From positions 1 to 64,000 of the forward strand of contig SACH01000006.1 of NCBI GenBank assembly GCA_009928645.1: a DNA stretch of 64,000 bases, in the 5' to 3' direction. Under the pieces are notes generated by a model that was given only the letters and a program-made list of their open reading frames with translations, was not told the origin of the DNA and ran no database searches. Positions 7,864 through 16,313 of the stretch are shown piece by piece (the first letter of the stretch is position 1; every line of letters starts with the position of its first letter). This stretch comes from Gammaproteobacteria bacterium (lineage in GTDB: Bacteria; Pseudomonadota; Gammaproteobacteria; Chromatiales; Chromatiaceae). Made by a program: the position numbers and the translations under genes.

Positions 7864-9185
7864 ACATCGCCATCGTCGGCAGCGGTATCGCCGGTCTGGG
7901 CGCCGCCCATCACTTACATCGTGAAGGGCACGCAATCACCCTCTTTGAGGCCGGCGACCACGTCGGCGGCCACGTCAACACCCACCCGATCAGCCTGGGC
8001 GGGAACGACTACGCCGTGGACTCCGGCTTCATCGTCTTCAATGACTGGACCTATCCCAACTTCATCGCCCTGCTGGACGAAGTGGGGGCGGAGAGTCAGG
8101 CCAGCGACATGAGCTTCAGCGTCTCCTGCGGCCGCACCGGCCTGGAGTACAACGGCGCCACTTTCAACAGCCTCTTCGCCCAGCGCGCCAACCTGGTCAA
8201 CCCCCGCTTCTGGGGCATGCTGTGGGACATCCTGCGCTTCAATCGCGAGGCCCCCAAGCTGCTGGCGGAAGAAGGTAACGAAGTCAGCCTCGGCGACTTC
8301 CTCACCGCCGGGGGCTATGGTCAGCTCTTCCGTGACTATTACATCCTGCCCATGGGCGCCGCCATCTGGTCCACCGATGCGGAGCGGATGCTCGGCTTTC
8401 CGGCGCGCTTCTTCGTCCGCTTCTTCCTCAATCACGGCCTGCTGGCCGTCAAGGACCGCCCCGTCTGGCGGGTGATCAAGGGCGGGTCCCGGGCCTATGT
8501 GGACAAGCTCATCGCCCCCTTCCGCGACCGGGTGCGATTGAACTGCCCGGTGACGCGGATCGAGCGCCGGGACGAAGGGGTGAGCCTGCACAGTGCGACG
8601 GGCGGACGGGAGGACTTCGACGCCGTCTTCCTTGCCTGCCACAGCGACCAGGCCCTGGCCCTGCTGGCGGACCCCAGCCCGGCGGAGACCCAGGTCCTGG
8701 GCGCCATCCCCTACCATCTCAACGAGGCGGTGCTGCACACCGACACCCGCCTGCTGCCGCGGCAACCCCTGGCCTGGGCCTCCTGGAATTACCTTATGCC
8801 CGAAGGCCCCGGCGGTCGCCTGGCCCTGACCTACGACATGACCCATCTTCAGAGCCTGGACGCCCCGGAGACCCTCTGCGTCACCCTCAATGCCAGCGAG
8901 CGCATCGACCCGGCCAGGGTGCTGGCCCGCGTGACCTACCATCACCCCCTCTTCACCCTGGAGGGCGCCGCGGCCCAGACTCGCCAGCGGGAGATCAACG
9001 GCCCCCGCCGCACCTATTATTGCGGCGCCTACTGGCGCAATGGCTTCCACGAGGACGGCCTGGTCAGCGCCCTGGAGGCCCTGGGCCATTTCCGCGCCGA
9101 TTTCGGCCTGCCGCGGGGACCCAGCCCATTGACAAATGCCAGCAGACAAGACCCCTCCGGGGACCCGCAACCGGTGGCGCGCTGA
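7860..9185 (+). CDS. FAD-dependent oxidoreductase, amine-oxidase/desaturase-like
   Basis: The GTG at 7860 overlaps the preceding stop. The 441-residue protein opens with an FAD-binding fold: MNIAIVGSGIAGLGAAHHLH, then FEAGDHVGGHVNT. Downstream GGSRAYVDKL and the C-terminal YYCGAYWRNGFHEDGLVSAL complete the family pattern of flavoproteins grouped with amine oxidases, phytoene desaturases and the COG2907 family. This type is regularly adjacent to DUF1365 and CFA synthase, as here. In Rhodobacter sphaeroides a comparable photooxidative-stress locus makes methylated and furan fatty acids. By analogy this enzyme may oxidise or desaturate a modified acyl chain. Exact reaction not shown. Confidence 0.85.
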   Translation: MNIAIVGSGIAGLGAAHHLHREGHAITLFEAGDHVGGHVNTHPISLGGNDYAVDSGFIVFNDWTYPNFIALLDEVGAESQASDMSFSVSCGRTGLEYNGATFNSLFAQRANLVNPRFWGMLWDILRFNREAPKLLAEEGNEVSLGDFLTAGGYGQLFRDYYILPMGAAIWSTDAERMLGFPARFFVRFFLNHGLLAVKDRPVWRVIKGGSRAYVDKLIAPFRDRVRLNCPVTRIERRDEGVSLHSATGGREDFDAVFLACHSDQALALLADPSPAETQVLGAIPYHLNEAVLHTDTRLLPRQPLAWASWNYLMPEGPGGRLALTYDMTHLQSLDAPETLCVTLNASERIDPARVLARVTYHHPLFTLEGAAAQTRQREINGPRRTYYCGAYWRNGFHEDGLVSALEALGHFRADFGLPRGPSPLTNASRQDPSGDPQPVAR

Positions 9186-9230
9186 AGACCGCAGACCGCA
9201 GCGCGTAAGGCGAAGATCGAAGAGAGCGAC

Positions 9231-10043
9231 ATGGAGCCGATAACCCCCCCGTCTGACCAGCCCCTGCACAGCTGCCTTTACGAAGGCTGGCTGCGGCACC
9301 GCCGTTACACCCCCAAACGGCACGAATTCCGTTATCCCCTCTTCATGCTCTGGCTGGACCTGGGCGAACTGGACCGGGTCTTCGCCGGGCGCTGGTTCTG
9401 GTCCACCCGCCGCCCCAACCTGGTCTGGTTCCGCCGCGCCGACTATGGCGGCGACCCGACCCTGCCCCTGGACGAGGCCATGCGCCGCCTCGTGGCGGAG
9501 AAGACCGGCTGGCGTCCGCTGGGGCCGGTGCGGATGCTCACCAATCCCCGCTACTTCGGCTATTGCTTCAACTCCATCAGCCTCTATTACTGTTACAGCA
9601 CGGACGGCCAGACCCTGGAGGCGGTGGTCGGCGAGGTGACTAATACCCCCTGGGGCGAGCGCATCCACTATGTCCTGCCCCTGGAGGCCAACCTGGGGCG
9701 CCCCGAGAAGCCCCGGTTCCGCTTCCCCAAGGCCCTGCACGTCTCGCCCTTCCTGCCCATGGACATGGAGTACCACTGGCGCCTGAACCTGCCCGGCGAG
9801 CGCTTGACCGTGCACATGGACGACCTGCGCGGCGGCGAGAACATCCTCGACGCCACCCTGGTCCTGGAGCGGCGGGAGATCGACGGCCCCAGCCTGGCCC
9901 GGGTCCTGTGGCGCTACCCGGCCATGACCCTCCAGGTCATCTTCAACATTCACTGGCAGGCCCTCAAGCTCTGGCTCAAGGGCGTGCCCTTTATCGACCA
10001 CCCGCCCCCCGACCCCCCGAAGGAGGCGCCTGGCCAGGCGTAA
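9231..10043 (+). CDS. DUF1365 family protein
   Basis: The 270-residue soluble protein carries the DUF1365 signature: [35 protein letters not shown], then [18 protein letters not shown] and [19 protein letters not shown]. The family has no established biochemical activity but is nearly always found between an FAD oxidoreductase and a CFA synthase. That trio is complete here (7860-11496). It probably acts on, or helps form, the modified fatty acid. It ends 4 bp before the CFA synthase start, consistent with one transcript. Confidence 0.88.
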   Translation: MEPITPPSDQPLHSCLYEGWLRHRRYTPKRHEFRYPLFMLWLDLGELDRVFAGRWFWSTRRPNLVWFRRADYGGDPTLPLDEAMRRLVAEKTGWRPLGPVRMLTNPRYFGYCFNSISLYYCYSTDGQTLEAVVGEVTNTPWGERIHYVLPLEANLGRPEKPRFRFPKALHVSPFLPMDMEYHWRLNLPGERLTVHMDDLRGGENILDATLVLERREIDGPSLARVLWRYPAMTLQVIFNIHWQALKLWLKGVPFIDHPPPDPPKEAPGQA

Positions 10044-10047
10044 GCCC

Positions 10048-11496
10048 ATGAGTGACGAGACCCTCACCGCCACCCTGCCCCTGAACCTGGCCGCCCCAAG
10101 GTGGGCCAGGCCCCTGCACACGCTGGCCCGTCGGCTGGTGCTCGCCAAGCTCGCCCGCCTGGGTACCGGCGTGGCGCTGGGGGCCGCGCCAGCTCATCAT
10201 CCAGATGCCCCCATGGGTGCCGAGCCTGGTGCCGGCACGGGTAGCGATCAGACTGTTAGCCAGCTCCCCGTTGCCGTGATCACCGGATCGCACCCAGATC
10301 GGCCCGTCGTCAGCGCCAGCGCCGGCGCCGTTGCCGTTGGTAGCGGACGCTTGCTGGTCCGGGAGGGCGACCGCCACTGGTGCTTCGGCCAGGGCGAGCC
10401 CCTCGTCGAGGTGGAGGTCCGGGACCCGGCCTTCTGGCCGGCCATGGCCTTCGGCGGTACCGTCGGCGCCGGGGAGGCCTTCATGGACGGCCACTGGGAG
10501 TGCGAGGATCTCACCGGCCTGGTCCAGTTGCTGCTGCGCAACCGCCCGGCACTCATGGACATGGAGGAGGGCCTGGCCCGCCTCTCCGCCCCCCTGCGGG
10601 CCCTGCTGCACCGCGCCCGGGACAACCATCGCCGCGGCAGCCGCCGCAACATCGCCGCCCACTACGATTTGGGCAACGACTTCTATCGCCTCTGGCTGGA
10701 CGAGACCCTGATGTACTCCAGCGCCCTCTTCACCCGCCCGGACATGAGCCTGGCCGAGGCCTCCACCGCCAAGCTGGAGCTTATCTGCCGCAAGCTGGAC
10801 CTGCGGCCGGGCGACCAGGTCCTGGAGATTGGTACCGGTTGGGGCGGCTTCGCCCTCTATGCCGCCAGTCGTTATGGTTGCCGGGTCACCAGCCTGACCC
10901 TGTCGCGGGAGCAGGCCGAGCTGGCGCGCCAGCGCGCCGCCGCCGCCGGTCTGGCGGACCGGGTGGAGGTCCAGTTACGCGATTACCGCGACCAGCGGGG
11001 CCAGTACGACAAGTTGGTGTCCATCGAGATGATCGAGGCGGTCGGCGCCCGCCACCTGGAGACCTACTTCCGCCAGTGCGGGCGCCTGCTCAAGCCGACC
11101 GGGGCCATGCTGCTCCAGGCCATCACCATCGCCGACCAGCGCTACCAGGCCGCCCTCAAGGAGGTGGATTTCATCCAGAAGCACATCTTCCCCGGCGGCT
11201 TCCTGCCCAGCGTCACCGCCATGGCCAGCGCCATGACCCGGGCCTGCGACCTCAAGATCGTCCACCTGGAGGACATCGGCCCCCACTACGCCGAGACCCT
11301 GGCCCGCTGGCGGGACAACTTCGTCCGGCGTCTGGACGCCGTGCGCGCCCTGGGCTTCGACGAGCGCTTCATTCGCATGTGGCGCTTCTATCTCAGCTAC
11401 TGCGAGGGCGGCTTCCGCGAGCGTGACCTGGGCACGGTACAGATGCTCCTGGCCAAGCCCGGCTGGCGCGGTGCTCTGCCCCTGGGTGCCTGGTAG
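10048..11496 (+). CDS. Cyclopropane-fatty-acyl-phospholipid synthase family methyltransferase with N-terminal insertion
   Basis: The protein is 482 residues long. From residue about 105 it is a full CFA-synthase-type enzyme: AHYDLGNDFYRLWLDETLMY, VLEIGTGWGGFALYAASRYG (SAM motif I), VSIEMIEAVG, IQKHIFPGGFLPS and MWRFYLSYCEGGFRER. Such enzymes use SAM to methylate or cyclopropanate the double bond of membrane acyl chains. Residues about 40-98 form a low-complexity G/A/P/V-rich stretch interrupting the usual N-terminal domain, similar in character to the insertion in the DUF2878 protein. The enzyme may make cyclopropane, branched methyl or furan-precursor chains. Which one cannot be told from sequence. 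Confidence 0.88.
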   Translation: MSDETLTATLPLNLAAPRWARPLHTLARRLVLAKLARLGTGVALGAAPAHHPDAPMGAEPGAGTGSDQTVSQLPVAVITGSHPDRPVVSASAGAVAVGSGRLLVREGDRHWCFGQGEPLVEVEVRDPAFWPAMAFGGTVGAGEAFMDGHWECEDLTGLVQLLLRNRPALMDMEEGLARLSAPLRALLHRARDNHRRGSRRNIAAHYDLGNDFYRLWLDETLMYSSALFTRPDMSLAEASTAKLELICRKLDLRPGDQVLEIGTGWGGFALYAASRYGCRVTSLTLSREQAELARQRAAAAGLADRVEVQLRDYRDQRGQYDKLVSIEMIEAVGARHLETYFRQCGRLLKPTGAMLLQAITIADQRYQAALKEVDFIQKHIFPGGFLPSVTAMASAMTRACDLKIVHLEDIGPHYAETLARWRDNFVRRLDAVRALGFDERFIRMWRFYLSYCEGGFRERDLGTVQMLLAKPGWRGALPLGAW

Positions 11497-11561
11497 GCCT
11501 CGTCCCTGCTTGGATGACCCCGCAGCGACCTCCCGCAATGACGCTCAGGACCCCACCCCCC

Positions 11562-12125
11562 ATGAACCATCGCCGCCATTCAGCCGCCGCCCTCCTCACC
11601 CTGCTCCTGCTCGCGCTTACCCTCCCGCTGCTGGGCGGTTGTACTGGCGTGCCTGAGGGCATCCAGCCGGTATCGGGCTTCAAGGTGGATCGCTATCTCG
11701 GCACCTGGCACGAGATCGCCCGTTTGGACCATTCCTTCGAGCGCGGTCTGGAGCAGGTCTCCGCCCACTATGAGCCGCGGGCGGACGGCGGCATCAGCGT
11801 CCTGAATCGCGGGTTCGACCCCGTCAAGGGGCAATGGAAGGAGGCCGAGGGTCGCGCCTATTTCATCAGCGAGCCCGACATCGCCAGCCTCAAGGTCAGC
11901 TTCTTCGGTCCCTTTTATGGCGGCTACCACGTCTTTGCCCTGGACCCGGACTACCGCTGGGTGATGATCTCTGGCCCCAGCCGGGACTATTTGTGGATCC
12001 TGGCGCGAGAACCGCAATTGCCCTCCCCGCTGCTGGAGGAGTTGATCGCGCGGGCGCGAGAGGCCGGTTTCTCCACCGAAACCCTCATCTTTCCCCCACC
12101 CAGTGCGCCCCCAGCGACGTCCTAG
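11562..12125 (+). CDS. Lipocalin-family lipoprotein (Blc-like), second copy
   Basis: ATG 11562 gives 187 residues with a lipoprotein signal (HSAALLTLLLLALTLPLLGG then Cys, lipobox LLGGC). In-frame ATGs at 11514 and 11538 would add a polar, proline-rich leader and are less likely. The lipocalin motif YLGTWHEIARLDHSFERGLE and the C-terminal DYLWILAREPQLPSP motif identify the Blc family. It is clearly a paralog of the lipocalin at 7330 but diverged. It follows the CFA synthase by 65 bp. Two separate lipocalins in one series suggest two ligands or two transport steps; this is inference. Confidence 0.87.
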   Translation: MNHRRHSAAALLTLLLLALTLPLLGGCTGVPEGIQPVSGFKVDRYLGTWHEIARLDHSFERGLEQVSAHYEPRADGGISVLNRGFDPVKGQWKEAEGRAYFISEPDIASLKVSFFGPFYGGYHVFALDPDYRWVMISGPSRDYLWILAREPQLPSPLLEELIARAREAGFSTETLIFPPPSAPPATS

Positions 12126-12190
12126 CGAGGTCATTGTGATCCTTGACGTCCGCCACATCACCACTTTGCCACCACCTGGAGACAGCCACC

Positions 12191-12421
12191 ATGATCACTT
12201 CGACCCTTGATCCCATCACCCTCAACGACGTGACCGATCTGGACAATGCCCCCTTCATCATCGAGGGCAGCGGCGACAGCACCCTGAAAATCTATTTCGA
12301 ATCCGAGGCCAACAAGCAGGAGTACCTGGCGACCGAGGTGCATGGTGCCCTGAATACCGCCGGCCTCAAGTCCATCTACGACGACGTCGCCGACAATCCC
12401 ATCACCGGCACCATCAACTGA
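12191..12421 (+). CDS. Small acidic hypothetical protein
   Basis: A 76-residue acidic protein (MITSTLDPITLNDVTDLDN at the start, NPITGTIN at the end) with no cysteine, no signal peptide and no membrane segment. The start is supported by GGAGA at 12178-12182, eight bases before the ATG. It lies 65 bp after the second lipocalin, in the same direction, and is the last plus-strand gene before a convergent gene. I do not recognise the family. It could be a product of the same regulon or a stand-alone small gene. Confidence 0.6.
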   Translation: MITSTLDPITLNDVTDLDNAPFIIEGSGDSTLKIYFESEANKQEYLATEVHGALNTAGLKSIYDDVADNPITGTIN

Positions 12422-12429
12422 GGGCCAGT

Positions 12430-12499
12430 CCTCCCCGGAGCCGGCAGTGGACATCAGGTTCTCCGTTGCCGCGCGCTTTTTTCGTTCGGGCCGGGGAGG
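12430..12499. terminator. Possible convergent terminator region
   Basis: Arms CCTCCCCGG (12430-12438) and CCGGGGAGG (12491-12499) are perfect inverted repeats enclosing a T6 tract (12477-12482). They fill the gap between the convergent genes ending at 12421 and 12509. The long loop makes a simple intrinsic terminator uncertain. Confidence 0.3.
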
Positions 12500-12508
12500 T
12501 CATGGCAC

Positions 12509-13393
12509 TCAGGCCTTGATCAGGTATTTTTCCAAGCGATAGAGCAGGGTGTCCCGGCTCAGGCCGAGGAGACGGGCGGCGCGGCTCTTGTTGCCGCCAG
12601 CCAGGGCCAGGGCCTGGCGGATGAAGTCGATCTCCAGATCCTGGAGATTGATGCCGCCGGCGGGCAACTTGAAGTTCGAACCCTCCGCTTCCTCCCACTC
12701 ACCCCGACGGATCTCCCAGGGCAGATTTTCCGGCCCCAGGTTCTCCCCCGGACAGAGGATGACCATCCGCTCACAGAAATTCCGCACCTCCCGGGCATTG
12801 CCCGGCCAGGGGTAACGGCGTAGTTGCCGCTGGGCGGTCAGGGAGAAGCGCGGGGCCGGCAGGCCATGGGTGGCGGCCGCCAGGGCCAGAAAGTGCTCCA
12901 GCAACAGGGAGATATCCTGGACCCGCTCCCGCAGGGGGGGCAGTTCCAGGGGCACCACCGCCAGCCGATAGTAGAGATCCTCGCGGAAGGCCTTCGCGCG
13001 CACCCGTTCCCAGAGATCACGCCGGGTGGCGGCCATGAGTCGTACCGCGCTGCCCGGCCCGGCCAGCCAGTACAGTAAGCGGGCCTGAGCCAGAAGCGGC
13101 AGTTCCGCCACCTCGTCGAGGAAAAGGCTGCCGCCGCGGGCGCTGCTCCAGGCCTGGTCCAGGGCCGCCACCAGGTCGTCGGCCGTCATGCCGGTCACCG
13201 GGAGCACCTGAAAGGGTTGGTCGCGGCGTTCCCCCAGGCGGTGGATCTCACGCGCCAGACTTTCCTTGCCGGTCCCGGCCTCGCCGACGATAAGCAAGTT
13301 GGCGTCGGTCACGGCCACGAGTCGGGTAGCGTTGAGGAGGCGGCGGAAGGACGGGGCCTCGCCGATCAGGCCCTGGAACTCGAACATGCTCAT
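12509..13393 (-). CDS. NtrC-like AAA+ protein with Fis-type HTH, lacking GAFTGA
   Basis: The real gene starts at the ATG at 13393, with GGAG seven bases upstream, giving 294 residues. Longer readings in the same frame are low-complexity and run antisense through the next gene. The protein has the AAA+ core of sigma54 activators: Walker A GEAGTGKES, Walker B GGSLFLDEVAELPL, FREDLYYRL, PLRERVQDISLLLEHF and YPWPGNAREVRN. A Fis-type HTH follows at the C-terminus (ALAGGNKSRAARLLGLSRDT). The stretch between Walker A and Walker B is about 20 residues short and the GAFTGA loop that contacts sigma54 is missing. There is no N-terminal receiver domain. It may regulate without sigma54, as TyrR- or HupR-type deviants do. 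Confidence 0.85.
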   Translation of the reverse strand: MSMFEFQGLIGEAPSFRRLLNATRLVAVTDANLLIVGEAGTGKESLAREIHRLGERRDQPFQVLPVTGMTADDLVAALDQAWSSARGGSLFLDEVAELPLLAQARLLYWLAGPGSAVRLMAATRRDLWERVRAKAFREDLYYRLAVVPLELPPLRERVQDISLLLEHFLALAAATHGLPAPRFSLTAQRQLRRYPWPGNAREVRNFCERMVILCPGENLGPENLPWEIRRGEWEEAEGSNFKLPAGGINLQDLEIDFIRQALALAGGNKSRAARLLGLSRDTLLYRLEKYLIKA

Positions 13394-13428
13394 TGACGTC
13401 TCCAGTGATTCCCGTACCCGCGGTGCGC

Positions 13429-14109
13429 TCAAATAGTGTAGCCCTGGAAAGTGAGGGTATAAAGGCCGAGACCGGTCACGGCCAGCCCCGCCGGGACCCG
13501 GAGCCGGGCATCCCCCACATAGCGATGCAGACGCCCGGCGAAGAGACCGGTGGCGATCAGTGCCGGCCAGGTGCCAAGCCCGAACAAGGCCATGTAGAGG
13601 GCACCGGCCAGGGGCCCACCCTGGGCGGGGGCGCCAAGCAGGAGGGTGTAGACCAGACCGCAGGGCAGCCAGCCCCAGACGGCACCGTACAAGGTGGCTT
13701 TGGGCAGGGAATCGACGGGGAGGAGCCGCCGCCCCCAGGGCTCTAGCCACCGCCAGATAGGGGTGCCCAGTCGTTCCAGCCCTTCGAGTCGCGGCAGCCA
13801 GCCGGCGATGGAGAGCCCGGCCCCGACCATGACCAGGGCGGCCAGCCACCGCAGGGCGTCGTGCAGCCAGAGATGGCCGGACACCAGCAGGACGCCGCCG
13901 AGGGAGCCAAAGGCCGCCCCCGCCAGGGCGTAGCTAAGCACCCGGCCCAGATTGAAGGCCAGCAGGTAGGTCACCAGCCGCCGCCAGTGGGCACGCCGCT
14001 CCCCCGGCAAAGACAGGCTCAGGGCCCCGGCAATGCCACCGCACATACCGATACAGTGCAGGGCACTGAGCAAACCAATGGCGAAGGCAAGGGGATAGGC
14101 CGGATTCAC
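13429..14109 (-). CDS. SafE/TauE-like (UreH domain) membrane protein
   Basis: The 226-residue protein starts with GTG at 14109 and is almost entirely hydrophobic, with about six helices. The opening HCIGMCGGIAGALSLSLP is the signature of the COG2836 sulfite-exporter-like family, which often sits beside cytochrome oxidase or copper-handling genes. The GMCGG motif may bind a metal. It is transcribed towards the NtrC-like gene, 35 bp away, and away from the DUF3050 gene. The AT-rich stretch upstream (about 14110-14140), with a GCAATTGC palindrome, is the likely promoter region. Substrate unknown. Confidence 0.8.
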   Translation of the reverse strand: MNPAYPLAFAIGLLSALHCIGMCGGIAGALSLSLPGERRAHWRRLVTYLLAFNLGRVLSYALAGAAFGSLGGVLLVSGHLWLHDALRWLAALVMVGAGLSIAGWLPRLEGLERLGTPIWRWLEPWGRRLLPVDSLPKATLYGAVWGWLPCGLVYTLLLGAPAQGGPLAGALYMALFGLGTWPALIATGLFAGRLHRYVGDARLRVPAGLAVTGLGLYTLTFQGYTI

Positions 14110-14235
14110 TTGCCCAAGTATATTTGCAATTGCTTATGATCGCGGAGAAACTTGCTCCCTGACCCCGGTCGCGACGGCAGGCCCCTGCCGATCTCAGTGG
14201 CGGGCGGTCACGGGCGCACTTCGGAGGACCACACC

Positions 14236-15021
14236 TTGGCGAAACTCTCTCTCGACCACCTGACCCCGATGCGGGAGCGGCTGGCCAGTCATCCCATCTA
14301 CGCCTCCCTGCGGTCGCTGGACGACCTGCGGGTCTTCATGCACCACCACCTCTTCGCGGTCTGGGACTTCATGTCCCTGGTCAAATATATGCAGCAGCAT
14401 CTCGCCCCCGCCCGGGTACCCTGGTTGCCCGGGGGCGACACCACCCTGAAGCGCTTCATCAACCAACTGGTGCTGGACGAGGAATCGGACCTGGCCCCCG
14501 GCGGCGAGGGGGCAGGCTACCTGAGCCATTTCGAGTTGTACGTCCGGGCCTGGAGCGAGATCGGCGGTGATGCCAGCCTCGTCGAGCACTTCCTCGTCCG
14601 GGTGCGGGACCAGGGCCTGGATGCGGCCCTCTATTCGGATCTGGTACCCCTGCCCGCCCGTTACTTCGTCGAGACCAGCTTCGCCGTCATCAACGAGGAT
14701 AAGCCCCACGAGGTCGCCGCCGCCCTGGCCCTGGGTCGGGAGCAGGTGATCCCGGACATGTTCCGCCGCTTCATCGCCCGGAGTGGCCTCACCATCGACC
14801 AGGCCCCCAGCTTCCACTACTACCTGGAGCGGCACATCCACCTCGATGGCGAATTACATGGCCCCCTGTCCCTGAGGCTGATCGACGAACTCTGCGCCGG
14901 GGACCCCCAGCGAATCGAGGAGGCCGAGACCGCCGCCGAGGAGGCCCTCTGCGCCCGCATCCGCTTCTGGGACGGGGTCCTGGAGGGCATCGAGTCCGCC
15001 AGGGCCTCCCGTAACGCCTGA
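14236..15021 (+). CDS. DUF3050 protein (heme-oxygenase-like fold)
   Basis: The start is best placed at TTG 14236, which has GGAGG (14223-14227) eight bases upstream, giving 261 residues. The earlier in-frame start at 14152 adds an unlikely leader. The protein matches DUF3050: FMHHHLFAVWDFMSLVKYMQ, LDEESDLAPGG, SHFELYVRAW and YYLERHIHLDGELHGPLS. The several conserved histidines and glutamates resemble heme-oxygenase or PqqC-like helical folds that hold a di-metal or heme centre. No reaction is known for the family. It is a single gene on its strand, divergent from the SafE-like gene. Confidence 0.85.
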   Translation: MAKLSLDHLTPMRERLASHPIYASLRSLDDLRVFMHHHLFAVWDFMSLVKYMQQHLAPARVPWLPGGDTTLKRFINQLVLDEESDLAPGGEGAGYLSHFELYVRAWSEIGGDASLVEHFLVRVRDQGLDAALYSDLVPLPARYFVETSFAVINEDKPHEVAAALALGREQVIPDMFRRFIARSGLTIDQAPSFHYYLERHIHLDGELHGPLSLRLIDELCAGDPQRIEEAETAAEEALCARIRFWDGVLEGIESARASRNA

Positions 15022-15258
15022 GACCACTCCCCGGCGCAAATCCAGCGGATGACGGCAGGGCTCGGAACCTGTCGGCAGCCCTTTGCCCCGCCATGTTTCC
15101 CGCGCGGGCGGGCCAGGGAGGATCGGACAAGCCGCCCATCAGTCTGCGAACGCCAGGGGTCCTTATCGCGACCCGGCTCTTGGAATCCGGGAGAAGGGCC
15201 CAATCTCCGCTTCCAGTTATCAGAGTAAAATAGTCAGAAATCCAACTGGAGATAGATC

Positions 15259-15555
15259 ATGCCAGTCAGCGTTCCCGTGGACGGTGAGGGTTTCCTCATC
15301 AATCGTGACGATTGGAGCGAGGAGGTCGCCATCCAACTTGCCCAGACCGACGATTTCACGATCGACGAGCGGATCATGCATTACATCCGCGAAGCCCGGG
15401 CCATGTACGAAAACGACGGTGTCGTGCCCCCCATCCGTAAGTTCGCCAAGGAGTTGAACATCTCCACCAAGGAACTCTACGATGTCTTCAAGAAAGGCCC
15501 CATGAAACTGATCTGCAAATGGGGCGGGCTGCCCAAACCTACCGGCTGCGTCTGA
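15259..15555 (+). CDS. DsrC-family sulfur-carrier protein
   Basis: This 98-residue protein is a DsrC/TusE-family member. The C-terminal arm reads ICKWGGLPKPTGCV and keeps both conserved cysteines, the penultimate one and the one 11 residues before it. These form the trisulfide or persulfide in sulfur oxidisers and sulfate reducers. WSEEVAIQLAQTDDF and DGVVPPIRKFAKEL are also family-typical. GGAG about seven bases before the ATG supports the start. It stands alone with its own terminator, not in a dsr operon, so it is probably a paralog of the main DsrC. It could carry sulfur or act in regulation. Confidence 0.88.
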   Translation: MPVSVPVDGEGFLINRDDWSEEVAIQLAQTDDFTIDERIMHYIREARAMYENDGVVPPIRKFAKELNISTKELYDVFKKGPMKLICKWGGLPKPTGCV

Positions 15556-15640
15556 TTACTGCCGCTTCCACTTCCTTGAGCCGGGACATGCCCGTTTACC
15601 GGTCTTGACCCACCGGCAGCGTTTGCTTTCCTCCGCTTCA

Positions 15641-15668
15641 GCCTGGCCACACTGGTCAGGCCTTTTTT
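15641..15668 (+). terminator. Intrinsic terminator after the DsrC-family gene
   Basis: GCCTGGCCA (15641-15649), loop CAC and TGGTCAGGC (15653-15661) form a 9-bp stem with one G-U pair, followed by T6 (15663-15668). It lies 86 bp after the stop of the DsrC-family gene. Confidence 0.8.
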
Positions 15669-15701
15669 CTTCCGCCCGCCAGGCCGCGCCCCCCGCGCGG
15701 C

Positions 15702-16313
15702 TCAGTACCAATGTTCGGGGTACTGACGCTGCGGTGAGAGGTTATTGACGAGGAGGGCAACTACCAGTAATACCAGCGCCCCGAGTCCGACGGGCATCAG
15801 GACGAACATCAGGCCCAGGGCATGGACCTGGTCGGAACCGGCGACGGCGATAAGAGCCGTGGCGCCACCCGGGGGATGCAAGGTACGGGTCAGATGCATG
15901 AGGGCGATGGCCGTGGCCACGGCCAGGGGAGCGGCCAGCCATAGCCAGGGGCTCAACAGCAGGTAACAGAGGACGCCGACCGTCGCGGAGAGGAGATGGC
16001 CGCCGACCAGATTGCGGGGCTGAGCCAGCGGACTGCGGGGGGCACCGTAGACGAGGACCGCCGAGGCACCGAGTGAGCCGATCAGGAGCAGATTGTCCTC
16101 GGGAGTCAGGAGGTTGCCGTTGAGCAGGCTCAAGGCGCCAATCCCAATGAAGGCCCCCATCCAGGACCAGAGGACCTCCCCTAGGGTGACGGTAGAGGGC
16201 CCGGTCGAGGCGCGCCCCCGCAGCTTGGCCAGGTACTGGTACCACCAGGCGCTTACCTGCCGACCCCAGGGGGCTCGTTCCCGCTTATCTACGCTGTTCA
16301 TCCCCCTTCTCAT
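15702..16313 (-). CDS. HPP-family integral membrane protein
   Basis: About 203 residues from the ATG at 16313; another in-frame ATG at 16301 sits directly behind AGGGGG and is too close to it. Four to five hydrophobic helices are present. The HPP family motif TLHPPGGATALIAVAG lies at about residue 145, and the conserved region around GSLGASAVLVYGAPRSPLAQ is at about residue 85. Some HPP proteins are linked to nitrite transport in cyanobacteria and plants, but the substrate here is unknown. It converges on the DsrC-family gene across the terminator and stands alone. Confidence 0.87.
   Translation of the reverse strand: MRRGMNSVDKRERAPWGRQVSAWWYQYLAKLRGRASTGPSTVTLGEVLWSWMGAFIGIGALSLLNGNLLTPEDNLLLIGSLGASAVLVYGAPRSPLAQPRNLVGGHLLSATVGVLCYLLLSPWLWLAAPLAVATAIALMHLTRTLHPPGGATALIAVAGSDQVHALGLMFVLMPVGLGALVLLVVALLVNNLSPQRQYPEHWY

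Noticed and set aside
7914-10148. 744-residue minus-strand open frame across the FAD and DUF1365 genes
   Set aside because: No family resemblance; both opposite-strand genes have clear motifs and coupled starts.
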